A stretch of 64,000 nt of DNA from Bacteroidota bacterium. GTDB lineage: Bacteria; Bacteroidota; Bacteroidia; Cytophagales; Cytophagaceae. How positions within the stretch are numbered: the stretch's first letter is position 1; each line of letters starts with the position of its first letter. The stretch lies in NCBI GenBank assembly GCA_023458555.1, contig JAEWYS010000014.1, positions 124,001 to 188,000 of the forward strand, given 5' to 3'. The translations under genes and the position numbers were made by a program. The notes beneath the pieces were generated by a model. The model saw nothing but the letters and a program-made list of their open reading frames with translations, was not told the DNA's origin and did no database searches. Below, one piece after another: positions 51,480 through 59,863 of the stretch.

Positions 51480-52772
51480 ATGAAGGAACTCCTGGAATTC
51501 CTGACCTTGTCAGATCCCAACATCCGGTATGTTGTCATTGGCTCTGTATTATTAACAGCATCCTCTGCTTTGGTTGGCTGCTTTACTTATCTCAGAAAAA
51601 GAGCCCTCACCGGGGATGTAATTGCCCATTCCGTCCTACCCGGAATATGTACTGCATTCATACTCTGGCAGGAGAAAAACCCTCTGGTACTCATCACCGG
51701 AGCATTCACAACAGGCTTGCTTTCCGTATTTCTGATGGAAAAGCTGACCCGCCACAGCCGTATCCGTGAAGATACAGCACTCGCCCTTATACTATCCGTT
51801 TTTTTCGGGGCCGGCATTTTATTATTAACCCATATCCAGCATTCGGGCAATGGCCGGCAATCCGGCCTGGACAGCTTTCTGTTTGGTCAGGCCACCTCTC
51901 TGACAGCCTCTGACCTGTATACATTCGGGAGCCTCGCAATAGTAACCATACTGGTTCTGCTGTTGTTTTTCAAAGAATTTACTTTTATGGCCTTCGATGA
52001 GCATTTTGCACGCTCTATAGGCCTTCCTGTCCGTCTTTTACAGGGTCTGCTTACTTCTCTGACTGTTTTGGCGGTTGTGCTGGGCATTCAGGCAGTCGGT
52101 GTAATTCTTATGGCAGCCATGCTCATTACCCCTGCCACAGCTGCCCGCGCCTGGACAGACAAAATCGCCAATATGCTCGTCCTTGCTGTCATATTTGGAG
52201 CAGTCTCAGGAATCACAGGTGCATATATAAGTTATATAAAGCCGGGAATGCCGACAGGGCCCTGGATTGTTATGATGATTTCGCTGATTGCTTTTGTATC
52301 ATTTGTAGCTGCACCGGGCAGAGGACTGATCTATCGCTATTATCAGCATTATCAGAACAGAAAAAAAATCCGGGAGGAAAATATTCTGAAAACCTTTTTT
52401 CATCTTGGTGAAAAAGACAACATATTTGACAGAGCCTATACTATGGAAGAAATAAAGGAAAAGAGACCTATCGATGAAAAAACACTTCGCAAAGGTCTCC
52501 GCTCTCTCGTCCGAGAAGGCTATATCCATAAAGGCAGATCAGCCTTTACTCTTACAGAAGAAGGCAAAAATATCGGTCAGCGCATTACCAGAACGCACCG
52601 GCTCTGGGAGCTTTATCTGACCAATTATCTGAATATTGCTCCCGACCATGTGCATGAAGACGCCGAAACCATCGAGCATATTCTGACTCCCGAACTTGAG
52701 AAAAGGCTGGAAGAGCTCCTGCGTAAACCCGAACAAGACCCGCATGCTTCACAGATTCCATATAAAGAATAA
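51480..52772 (+). CDS. Metal ABC permease (ZnuB/MntB type) fused to a DtxR/MntR-like domain
   Basis: A 430-residue protein. Residues about 1-285 form the permease of a zinc/manganese/iron ABC importer: TM helices, GDVIAHSVLPGI, the AVGVILMAAMLITPAA-type helix near 210 and the GQATSL region. The C-terminal 140 residues read as a winged helix (KTLRKGLRSLVREGYIHKG) followed by a DtxR metal-binding and dimerisation domain (THRLWELYLTNYLN, HVHEDAETIEHILTPELEKRLEELL, DPHASQIP). Metal-responsive feedback on transport or regulation is inferred. No ATPase, binding protein or second permease lies next to it. The start at 51480 was chosen over an upstream ATG (51435). Confidence 0.88.
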   Translation: MKELLEFLTLSDPNIRYVVIGSVLLTASSALVGCFTYLRKRALTGDVIAHSVLPGICTAFILWQEKNPLVLITGAFTTGLLSVFLMEKLTRHSRIREDTALALILSVFFGAGILLLTHIQHSGNGRQSGLDSFLFGQATSLTASDLYTFGSLAIVTILVLLLFFKEFTFMAFDEHFARSIGLPVRLLQGLLTSLTVLAVVLGIQAVGVILMAAMLITPATAARAWTDKIANMLVLAVIFGAVSGITGAYISYIKPGMPTGPWIVMMISLIAFVSFVAAPGRGLIYRYYQHYQNRKKIREENILKTFFHLGEKDNIFDRAYTMEEIKEKRPIDEKTLRKGLRSLVREGYIHKGRSAFTLTEEGKNIGQRITRTHRLWELYLTNYLNIAPDHVHEDAETIEHILTPELEKRLEELLRKPEQDPHASQIPYKE

Positions 52773-54879
52773 GTGCTTGCTTTTGTCCTGGCTGCAATAT
52801 GGCTGTCCGCTTCTTCTGTTCGCTCTGCTTTTTATTCTGCCAGCCGATGCACAGCAACGCCTGTCGGTCTATGGCGGCGCTTTTACACCAACAGGCGATA
52901 TGCGCTTTCTGGTCATATTCGCCTCCCTGGAAAAAGACTATACTACTGACGCCCCTCATTTTAATCACTCAGAATGGCCGGAAATCAATCCCTGGCAGCA
53001 TAAGGAAGCCGGAAAAACCTTTCTTCAGCATTACGACCAGCTGTTTTATCAGAATTTCAATCAGTTTTCACCCGACAATACCGACCGGACCATCTCCAAT
53101 TTTTATTACCAGATGAGCAGGAAACACCCGGAGAAACCTCCTTTACGAATTGTGGCGGATATCTTTCCCGAGCGCATTGTAGTAAAGGAAAACCGTCAAA
53201 ACAACAAGGCTGTTTTCAGACAGATTGCCTCACAGTATCCGGATTTTGACTGGAGCCGGTATGATCTCCGTAACAATCATCCTAACTTTGGATTTGATAA
53301 CAGCCAAACCGGCCCCGATGGCATTATCGATTTTGTAATTGTCGTATGGCGCAAAGAAGGATGTCGCGGCTACGCATCACTCAATGACAATCATACGTTT
53401 GACACTCCGCAAGGCATCTATAAAATTCAAAGGCAGAGCGGATTTACTATTGAAAACAGTATGTGGCATATAGCCGGTCTGAAAGGCCTCTTCATTCATG
53501 AAATGGCTCACACTCTGTATAATTGTCCTCATTATTTTACAACCAACGGAGTACTTGGCTCCTATTTTTACAGTACGTCAGGCTGGGGCATGTGTGCCTA
53601 CGACCGTGTCAATACCTCCGCCAATGCCTGGGAAAGCTGGTATACTGGCTGGATCGAGCTAAAAACGGAAAAAGATATCCGGGAGCCCCGGAATTGTCGC
53701 CTGACACTCGATGATTTTGTTTCCACAGGCGATGCCATACGCATCCAGATCCCGGAAACGAATCAGCGGCTCTGGCTCGAAAACCACAGCGGAGCAACCA
53801 TTTTTGATGATCGCGAAAGCTGGCTGACAGATGGAGCCGGAGATTCCACACCGATGCCTTCCAGGGGGCTGTATATGTACATGGAGCGTATTACAGCCAG
53901 CAGAGGCGAAATTATATCTGCTCTGGGATGGCAATACAGCAATGGACTCAGGGTGATATCTGCTTCAGGAAACTTTGACTATGAAGTTCTGGGAGAAGAG
54001 CTATCCGTACAGGTTTTTAATAATATAGCAGCCAACTTCAGAAAGCTTCGTCCCAATCCGGCCGGTCCCCACAATGATATGGCGACGATCCGTGCTAATT
54101 ATCTGTATGACACCCTGTATCCTGATGTCATATTTACAAGAAACTTTACCAACAACTCGGGACAGAATGTACCAGTATGCGGTAAATACCCTCCTCACAG
54201 CATGTCCAATGAATACAGGATGGTGCTTCGTGAAGAGGGCATATACACTTATGCCGGGCTGAGCCTTGACTTCGCATTCAGACAACCCGGACAAAAAGCA
54301 GGCATCAGCTGCAATCCGATGATTACTCCGCTCCAGTATTATGAGGAATGTGCAGAAATCCTTGAGCCTATGACATTAACCGGATTGTCCGTAGAGCTCA
54401 TATCCATTGACAGTATTACGGGGCAAATTACAGTTGATATTCGTTTTGACGATACCGAAATCACGAGCGATCACAGATTTACGGGAAATCTGCTCATCCC
54501 CCGCAATCCTGCGGCTGAAGCTGATCTTGTCATCGGCAGAAATGTGCATCTCACAGTAGATAAGAGCGGCAGCGCCGACCGCAGCACTCTCGGTCAATTG
54601 CTCAACGGCCACTATGAATATCCGGATTTTGTCAACATGAGCAGGCTTACCTTTGACACATTAAGCAGAATTCACCTGAAAGAAAAAGCTACTTTGCGGA
54701 TCAGAGAGGGTTCGGAGCTCATTATCGGTCCCGGTACTCATATACACATGGATCGGAAAGCCCGTATTCTGGTTGAAAAAGGGAGCCGGCTTGTTGTCAG
54801 CCAGCCATTTTCACTGGAAGCAGCCAGATCTTCCCGGATTCGCTACAGGCAGTGTAACAAAAAGTTACAGAATAAATAA
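52744..54879 (+). CDS. Secreted zinc metalloprotease, M6-like
   Basis: An exported protein of about 711 residues. The start is uncertain; the ATG at 52744 gives a basic n-region and a long hydrophobic signal ending PADAQQ, and overlaps the permease gene by 29 bases. The HExxH zinc motif is at residues 252-256 (IHEMAHTLYNCPH), with a third His at 263 as probable ligand. The segment GPDGIIDFVIVVWRKEG before it, and the SGWGMCAYD Met-turn-like stretch followed by NAWESWYTGWIEL, follow the M6/InhA pattern. The C-terminus is beta-rich, with no clear T9SS sorting signature and an ending KLQNK. The substrate is unknown. Confidence 0.75.
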   Translation: MLHRFHIKNKCLLLSWLQYGCPLLLFALLFILPADAQQRLSVYGGAFTPTGDMRFLVIFASLEKDYTTDAPHFNHSEWPEINPWQHKEAGKTFLQHYDQLFYQNFNQFSPDNTDRTISNFYYQMSRKHPEKPPLRIVADIFPERIVVKENRQNNKAVFRQIASQYPDFDWSRYDLRNNHPNFGFDNSQTGPDGIIDFVIVVWRKEGCRGYASLNDNHTFDTPQGIYKIQRQSGFTIENSMWHIAGLKGLFIHEMAHTLYNCPHYFTTNGVLGSYFYSTSGWGMCAYDRVNTSANAWESWYTGWIELKTEKDIREPRNCRLTLDDFVSTGDAIRIQIPETNQRLWLENHSGATIFDDRESWLTDGAGDSTPMPSRGLYMYMERITASRGEIISALGWQYSNGLRVISASGNFDYEVLGEELSVQVFNNIAANFRKLRPNPAGPHNDMATIRANYLYDTLYPDVIFTRNFTNNSGQNVPVCGKYPPHSMSNEYRMVLREEGIYTYAGLSLDFAFRQPGQKAGISCNPMITPLQYYEECAEILEPMTLTGLSVELISIDSITGQITVDIRFDDTEITSDHRFTGNLLIPRNPAAEADLVIGRNVHLTVDKSGSADRSTLGQLLNGHYEYPDFVNMSRLTFDTLSRIHLKEKATLRIREGSELIIGPGTHIHMDRKARILVEKGSRLVVSQPFSLEAARSSRIRYRQCNKKLQNK

Positions 54880-55225
54880 TGGTCAACATGCCGGTATCCG
54901 ATACGAAGTTGTCTTCATTTTTTTGAAAAATAATTAACAATTCATTAGGAACATTTTAATACAAAAACTACTTTTGATTTAAGTTTGTATTAACTGAAAT
55001 GACATCTGGCAACCTACATACAATCTTTTCTCTTTCATACTCCTTCAGCGAGGCCAGAATTTCTTTGTCTATCAGGTTCTTCCCGAGGCCCTAGGCCGTT
55101 ACTTTATCTTATTTACCTACGGGGTAAATATCAAATCCAATCTGCCTTTACTGTTATCCGAATAAAAGGATAAAACCCAAACATTTTATATACTAAATTC
55201 TATACGACATACTATTGCCAAAACA
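54880..55225. other. Spacer before the arginine operon
   Basis: About 346 bases with no supported gene. TAAGTTTG at 54980-54987 matches the -7 consensus on the plus strand but has no well-spaced TTG, and lies 240 bases from the next ATG. No ARG-box-like repeat was recognised by eye. Confidence 0.5.
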
Positions 55226-55900
55226 ATGTCTGCGGTACAGTTTAAAGTTAAAGTAGCTGGCGAAGATCATAAGCACCTTGCGGAAGCTATATGCAAAGAA
55301 ATGGAGGAAAGTGCCAAGGCACGAGGTACGGGGATTGCCAAAAGAAGCCCCGACTACATCCGCCAGAAAATGGAAGAAGGGAAAGCGATCATTGCCCTTA
55401 CGGACAAAGGAGAATTTGCCGGTTTCTGCTATATTGAAACCTGGGGACATGGAAAATATGTGGCCAATTCAGGCCTTATTGTCGCTCCCGATTTTCGCAA
55501 ATACGGTCTGGCTACCCGGATCAAGGAAAAGGCCTTTGCCCTCTCCAGAAAAAAATATCCTGATGCCAAGCTTTTTGGTCTGACAACCAGTGCGGCTGTC
55601 ATGAAGATAAACTCTGAACTGGGCTACCGTCCGGTTACTTTTTCCGAACTCACAGATGACGAGCAGTTCTGGAAAGGATGTGCCAGTTGTGTGAATTTTG
55701 ACATTCTGAAAAGCAAAAATTACAAAAACTGTCTCTGTACCGGTATGCTTTATGATCCTGCCGAAAAAAACCGCAAGAAATGGGACTTCGTAAAAAAATC
55801 CCGTATCTACGAGCGCTGGCAGAGTCTCAAAAGTCACAAACTTCTGAAGAGCTTTACACCTAAAGCGCTGCTGACGTATCTGGGTATTGCCTCTATTTAA
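55226..55900 (+). CDS. GNAT acyltransferase, candidate first enzyme of arginine synthesis
   Basis: A 224-residue GNAT-fold protein. The acyl-CoA loop is APDFRKYGLATRIKEKAF near residues 93-110, after ALTDKGEFAGFCYIETW. A C-terminal extension (about 150-224) holds four Cys residues (KGCASC, NYKNCLCTG). The protein commonly heads Bacteroidota arg operons, where it is the best candidate for the N-acetyl- or N-succinylglutamate synthase that no other gene in the operon encodes. Which acyl-CoA it uses is unknown; the ArgF' residue noted in this window favours succinyl. argG follows after 66 bases with its own promoter. Confidence 0.75.
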   Translation: MSAVQFKVKVAGEDHKHLAEAICKEMEESAKARGTGIAKRSPDYIRQKMEEGKAIIALTDKGEFAGFCYIETWGHGKYVANSGLIVAPDFRKYGLATRIKEKAFALSRKKYPDAKLFGLTTSAAVMKINSELGYRPVTFSELTDDEQFWKGCASCVNFDILKSKNYKNCLCTGMLYDPAEKNRKKWDFVKKSRIYERWQSLKSHKLLKSFTPKALLTYLGIASI

Positions 55901-55915
55901 TTACTCTTTCTCTGA

Positions 55916-55947
55916 TTGAGAAAATACGGATTTTATTAATATTTTTG
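55916..55947 (+). promoter_or_regulatory. Promoter of argG
   Basis: TTG at 55916-55918, 21 bases, then TATTTTTG at 55940-55947, 20 bases before the argG ATG. It may allow argG expression independent of the GNAT gene. Confidence 0.55.
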
Positions 55948-55966
55948 GTACTCAAAATTTAAAAAG

Positions 55967-57163
55967 ATGAGTAATAAAGTAGTATTGGCTTTTAGCGGAG
56001 GCCTTGATACCTCATATTGTGTAAAGTATCTGAAGGAAACGCTAAACTATGAAGTATATTCAGTAATTGTTAATACAGGCGGTTTTTCGGCAGAGGAATT
56101 GAAGGAAATAGAGCGCAGGGCATATGCCCTTGGTGTAAAGGAGCACCATTGTGCGGAAGAGCTGGACAACTATTATCAGAACTGTATCAGATACCTGATT
56201 TTCGGAAATGTACTCAAAAACAATACGTATCCGTTGTCAGTGAGTGCGGAACGAGTGTTTCAGGCAATGGCTATAGGCAAGTTTGCAAAGAAAATCGGAG
56301 CGCAGGCAGTTGCTCATGGCAGCACCGGAGCCGGCAATGATCAGGTTCGTTTCGATCTTGTATTCAACATCATATGCCCGGAGGTTAAAATCATTACTCC
56401 GATCCGTGATGAAAAACTCTCCAGAGAGGAAGAAATCGAGTTTCTGAAAAAACACGGTGTGGAAGGAAACTGGGAAAAAGCTCTATACTCCATCAACAAA
56501 GGAATCTGGGGAACTTCTGTCGGCGGTAAAGAAACATTGACTTCTGACAAGTATCTCCCCGAAGCAGCATTCCCGACACAGCTAAGCAAACACAATCCCG
56601 AGGAACTGGAAATTGAGTTTAAAAACGGTGAGCCTGTCGGTGTCAACGGCCAGAGCTTTGCCAATCCGGTAGACGCGATCAACAAGATTCAGGAAATAGC
56701 CGGTCCTTTTGCGATCGGAAGAGATATTCATGTAGGCGATACCATCATCGGAATCAAAGGCAGAGTAGGCTTTGAAGCGGCAGCCCCCATGGTTATACTC
56801 AAGGCACACCATGCGCTCGAAAAGCATGTTTTATCTAAATGGCAGCTGTACTGGAAAGATATGCTGGGAACCTGGTACGGCAACCTGCTCCATGAAGGAC
56901 AGTTTCTGGATCCGGTCATGCGCAACATAGAGGCATTCCTTCTGGATACGCAAAAGAACGTAAGCGGCAAAGTAACCGTGTATCTTGCACCATACAATTT
57001 CCATATTGTTGGTATCAGCTCTCCGTTTGACATGATGAGCTCAGAGTTTGGGAAATACGGAGAAATGAACAATGCCTGGTCAGGAGAAGATGTTAAAGGG
57101 TTTTCAAAGATACTGGGCAATCAGGCCATGATCTGGCACAAGGTCAACAAAACAGACCTGTAA
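55967..57163 (+). CDS. argG: Argininosuccinate synthase
   Basis: Joins citrulline and aspartate with ATP in the cytoplasm to give argininosuccinate. The 398-residue protein has the PP-loop ATP site VVLAFSGGLDTSYCVKYL at residues 5-22, AHGSTGAGNDQVRF near residue 120 and the late KGRVGFEAAAPMVIL. The length is typical. It belongs to the arg operon; argC follows after an 80-base spacer that holds a strong hairpin. The reaction does not depend on whether the pathway uses acetyl or succinyl intermediates. Confidence 0.96.
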   Translation: MSNKVVLAFSGGLDTSYCVKYLKETLNYEVYSVIVNTGGFSAEELKEIERRAYALGVKEHHCAEELDNYYQNCIRYLIFGNVLKNNTYPLSVSAERVFQAMAIGKFAKKIGAQAVAHGSTGAGNDQVRFDLVFNIICPEVKIITPIRDEKLSREEEIEFLKKHGVEGNWEKALYSINKGIWGTSVGGKETLTSDKYLPEAAFPTQLSKHNPEELEIEFKNGEPVGVNGQSFANPVDAINKIQEIAGPFAIGRDIHVGDTIIGIKGRVGFEAAAPMVILKAHHALEKHVLSKWQLYWKDMLGTWYGNLLHEGQFLDPVMRNIEAFLLDTQKNVSGKVTVYLAPYNFHIVGISSPFDMMSSEFGKYGEMNNAWSGEDVKGFSKILGNQAMIWHKVNKTDL

Positions 57164-57194
57164 CTCTTTTGTCTTTATTACTCATCCAATAACC

Positions 57195-57227
57195 TATCCG
57201 GTTGATCACATACTAATCAACCGGATA
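57195..57227 (+). promoter_or_regulatory. Intercistronic hairpin between argG and argC
   Basis: A 12-base perfect stem (57195-57206 with 57216-57227, arm TATCCGGTTGAT) with a nine-base loop, ending 15 bases before the argC ATG. No T-run follows, so an mRNA-processing or stability element is more likely than a terminator. Confidence 0.6.
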
Positions 57228-57242
57228 ATAAGCTACTGAAAC

Positions 57243-58223
57243 ATGAGCAATTCAAAAAAAATACGGGTAGGGATTGTCGGAAGCGCCGGCTATACAGGCG
57301 GAGAGCTTCTGCGTATACTGATCTTTCATCCGTCGGTAGAAATCGTATTTATCCATAGCAACAGCAACGCCGGGAATCTGGTCTCTAAAGTCCATACAGA
57401 CCTGTTGGGAGTTACAGAGCTGCGCTTCACCGAGGAGCTGCGTAATGATATAGACGTGCTTTTCCTTTGTGTGGGACATGGTACTGCTGTTACCTTCCTT
57501 CAGGAAAACAAAATTGCTGACCATATCAGGGTGATAGACCTCAGCCATGATTTTCGCCTCAAACGCGAGGGTAATGATTTTGTATACGGACTACCGGAGC
57601 TGCAAAGAGAAGCTATTAAAAAAGCACAGCATATAGCCAATCCCGGATGTTTTGCAACTGGCATCCAGCTGGGTCTGCTTCCTCTGGCATCTGCCGGATT
57701 ACTTAACAGCGAAGTACATACTTCCGGTGTTACTGGTTCTACCGGGGCAGGGCAAAGTCTTTCAGCCACTTCCCATTTCAGCTGGCGCAATAACAATATT
57801 TCCATATATAAGGCATTCAGCCATCAGCATCTGAAAGAAATAAGACAGACTCTGCAACAACTGCAATCCGGCTTTAATCAGGATATCAATTTTATTCCAT
57901 ACCGCGGCAACTTCAGCCGGGGAATCATGATATCCTCTTATCTCAAATCGGATCTGACGCAGGAAGACGCATTCAGGCTTTATGAGGATTATTATGCCTC
58001 CCATCCTTTTGTACATGTCACCGACATCAATCCGGATGTAAAGCAGGTCGTCAATACAAACAACTGCATTGTATATCCTCAGAAGTTCGAAAACAAGCTG
58101 CATATTATTTCCGTGATCGACAACCTTACCAAAGGAGCTTCCGGACAGGCAGTTCAAAACATGAACCTGATGTTCGGACTCGATGAGCAGGAAGGTCTGA
58201 GGCTGAAGAGTGTGGGATTTTAA
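57243..58223 (+). CDS. argC: N-acetyl- (or N-succinyl-) gamma-glutamyl-phosphate reductase
   Basis: Reduces the acylglutamyl phosphate made by ArgB to the semialdehyde with NADPH. The 326-residue protein has the dinucleotide-binding VGIVGSAGYTGGELLR near residue 10, the catalytic Cys in IANPGCFATGIQL (near residue 137), and the late VYPQKFENKLHIISVIDNL. Length and motifs fit the family. It precedes the inserted four-helix-bundle gene by 84 bases. Confidence 0.95.
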   Translation: MSNSKKIRVGIVGSAGYTGGELLRILIFHPSVEIVFIHSNSNAGNLVSKVHTDLLGVTELRFTEELRNDIDVLFLCVGHGTAVTFLQENKIADHIRVIDLSHDFRLKREGNDFVYGLPELQREAIKKAQHIANPGCFATGIQLGLLPLASAGLLNSEVHTSGVTGSTGAGQSLSATSHFSWRNNNISIYKAFSHQHLKEIRQTLQQLQSGFNQDINFIPYRGNFSRGIMISSYLKSDLTQEDAFRLYEDYYASHPFVHVTDINPDVKQVVNTNNCIVYPQKFENKLHIISVIDNLTKGASGQAVQNMNLMFGLDEQEGLRLKSVGF

Positions 58224-58228
58224 AAAGT

Positions 58229-58270
58229 AGGATACGTAATACGTAATAAGTTTTACGTTTTACGTATCCT
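58229..58270. repeat. ACGTAA-rich hairpin bounding the four-helix-bundle gene, left
   Basis: An 11-base perfect inverted repeat AGGATACGTAA (58229-58239 with 58260-58270), then after one mismatch six further pairs ACGTAA/TTACGT around a six-base loop. It begins 6 bases after the argC stop. A related ACGTAAAACG-type repeat lies on the other side of the gene (58691-58716). Confidence 0.65.
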
Positions 58271-58307
58271 CACAATCAGTTGTTTTATATCTTTTCAACA
58301 TACAGCT

Positions 58308-58691
58308 ATGCAAAATTATAAAGAACTTAACGTATGGAAGGAAGCTCATATTCTTACTCTTAAAGTTTATAAAGCTACAATGAGCTTTCCTGAATATGAA
58401 AAATATTGTATCGTCAATCAGATACGACGCTCATCATATTCGATTCCCTGCAATATAGCTGAGGGTTGTGGGAAATATTCTCAGGCTGATATTGCTAATT
58501 ACTTTCAAATGGCTTTAGGTTCGTCAAATGAAACAGATTACCTGCTTTTATTGAGTAAAGACCTGCAATATTTATCAAATGATCTGTTTACTGAACTGAC
58601 AGAAGCCATTAATAAAATAAAAGCAATGCTGATAGCGCTTATCAAACGAGTTAGAGCTTCACATACAACCACTATTCAGACTACTAAATAA
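58308..58691 (+). CDS. Four-helix-bundle protein (23S intervening-sequence/bIVP type)
   Basis: A 127-residue all-helical protein of the PF05635/TIGR02436 family. It has the family motifs ELNVWKEAHILTLKVYK at the start, NQIRRSSYSIPCNIAEGCGKYS in the middle (two segments), and YFQMALGSSNETDYLLLLS. Family members occur in 23S rRNA intervening sequences, as accessory proteins of retroelements and as scattered single genes in Bacteroidota; their function is unknown. It interrupts the argC-argD order and is flanked by ACGTAA-rich repeats, which suggests it arrived as a small mobile unit. It has no known part in arginine synthesis. Confidence 0.93.
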   Translation: MQNYKELNVWKEAHILTLKVYKATMSFPEYEKYCIVNQIRRSSYSIPCNIAEGCGKYSQADIANYFQMALGSSNETDYLLLLSKDLQYLSNDLFTELTEAINKIKAMLIALIKRVRASHTTTIQTTK

Positions 58692-58716
58692 AACGTAAAA
58701 CGTACTACGTAAAACG
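58691..58716. repeat. ACGTAA-rich repeats bounding the four-helix-bundle gene, right
   Basis: AACGTAAAACG, then TACTACGTAAAACG: two copies of ACGTAAAACG in tandem directly after the stop codon. In inverted orientation 13 bases (GTTTTACGTTTTA) match the inner arm of the left hairpin. Confidence 0.6.
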
Positions 58717-58723
58717 GAAAAAT

Positions 58724-59863
58724 ATGAACCTATTCGATGTATACCCGCTGTTTTCCATTGAGCCCGTTCGTGCAGAGGGTTCTTATTTATGGGATAAAGA
58801 TGGCAATCAGTACCTGGATTTCTACGGAGGACACGCTGTAATTTCTATTGGCCATACACATCCGTATTATGTCAATAAGATTACTGAACAGCTAAACAAA
58901 ATCTCTTTCTACTCCAACTCAGTACAGATACCTTTGCAGAAAGAGCTTGCTGACAAGCTGGGCAGACTGTCGGGTTATACAGATTATGCGCTGTTTCTGT
59001 GCAACTCCGGCGCTGAAGCCAACGAAAATGCACTTAAACTTGCATCATTCCACACCGGAAGAAAGAAAATCATATCGTTCAGCAAAGGATTTCATGGCCG
59101 TACTTCACTGGCTGTAGCCGTGACAGACGGAAGCTCCATGCAGGCTCCTGTCAATCAGACAGACAATGCCATACTCCTTCCTTTCAATGACGAAGCTGCT
59201 CTGGAAGCTGCCATGAATGACGAAGTAGCTGCTGTTATCATAGAAGGTATGCAGGGAGTCGGAGGAGTAAAAATACCGACAGCGTCATTTTTGAACAAAA
59301 TCCGCTCGCTGTGCGATAAGTTTAGTGCCGTTCTGATTCTTGACGAAGTACAATCCGGATATGGTCGTTCCGGCAAATTCTTTGCACATCAGCATTTCAA
59401 TATCAAAGCCGATCTGATTACTACAGCCAAAGGCATGGGCAATGGATTTCCCATTGCGGGAGTTCTGATAAGTCCGGCTTTTAAAGCTTCGCACGGACTG
59501 CTGGGCACTACTTTCGGAGGCAATCACCTGGCCTGCGCCGCCGGGGTAGCTGTGCTGGACGTAATTGAGCAAGAGAACCTGGTAAAGAATGCCGCTGAAA
59601 TAGGTACTCATCTGATCAACCGGCTAAAAGATGTTCCGGGAGTCAGGGAAGTACGCGCACTGGGACTTATGATTGGTCTTGAACTGGAAATTCCCTGTGC
59701 GGAGGTCCGAAGTGCACTTCTGAAAGACCATGCAATATTCACTGGTTCTTCATCAGATAAAAATACCATACGCCTTCTTCCTGCTCTTACTATCGGCAAA
59801 GAAGAAGCTGACCTTTTCCTGAATGCGTTCAACGAAGTATTATCCAAAACACTGGTTAAATAG
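58724..59863 (+). CDS. argD: Acetyl- or succinylornithine aminotransferase
   Basis: PLP enzyme that transaminates the acylglutamate semialdehyde to acylornithine with glutamate. The 379-residue protein has FYGGHAVISIGHTHP at the start, NSGAEANENALKLA near residue 90, the Asp of LILDEVQSGYGRSG near 205, and the PLP-binding Lys in TTAKGMGNGFPIAG near residue 238. Its stop is followed directly by the argF' ATG. Acetyl versus succinyl preference is not readable here. Confidence 0.94.
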   Translation: MNLFDVYPLFSIEPVRAEGSYLWDKDGNQYLDFYGGHAVISIGHTHPYYVNKITEQLNKISFYSNSVQIPLQKELADKLGRLSGYTDYALFLCNSGAEANENALKLASFHTGRKKIISFSKGFHGRTSLAVAVTDGSSMQAPVNQTDNAILLPFNDEAALEAAMNDEVAAVIIEGMQGVGGVKIPTASFLNKIRSLCDKFSAVLILDEVQSGYGRSGKFFAHQHFNIKADLITTAKGMGNGFPIAGVLISPAFKASHGLLGTTFGGNHLACAAGVAVLDVIEQENLVKNAAEIGTHLINRLKDVPGVREVRALGLMIGLELEIPCAEVRSALLKDHAIFTGSSSDKNTIRLLPALTIGKEEADLFLNAFNEVLSKTLVK

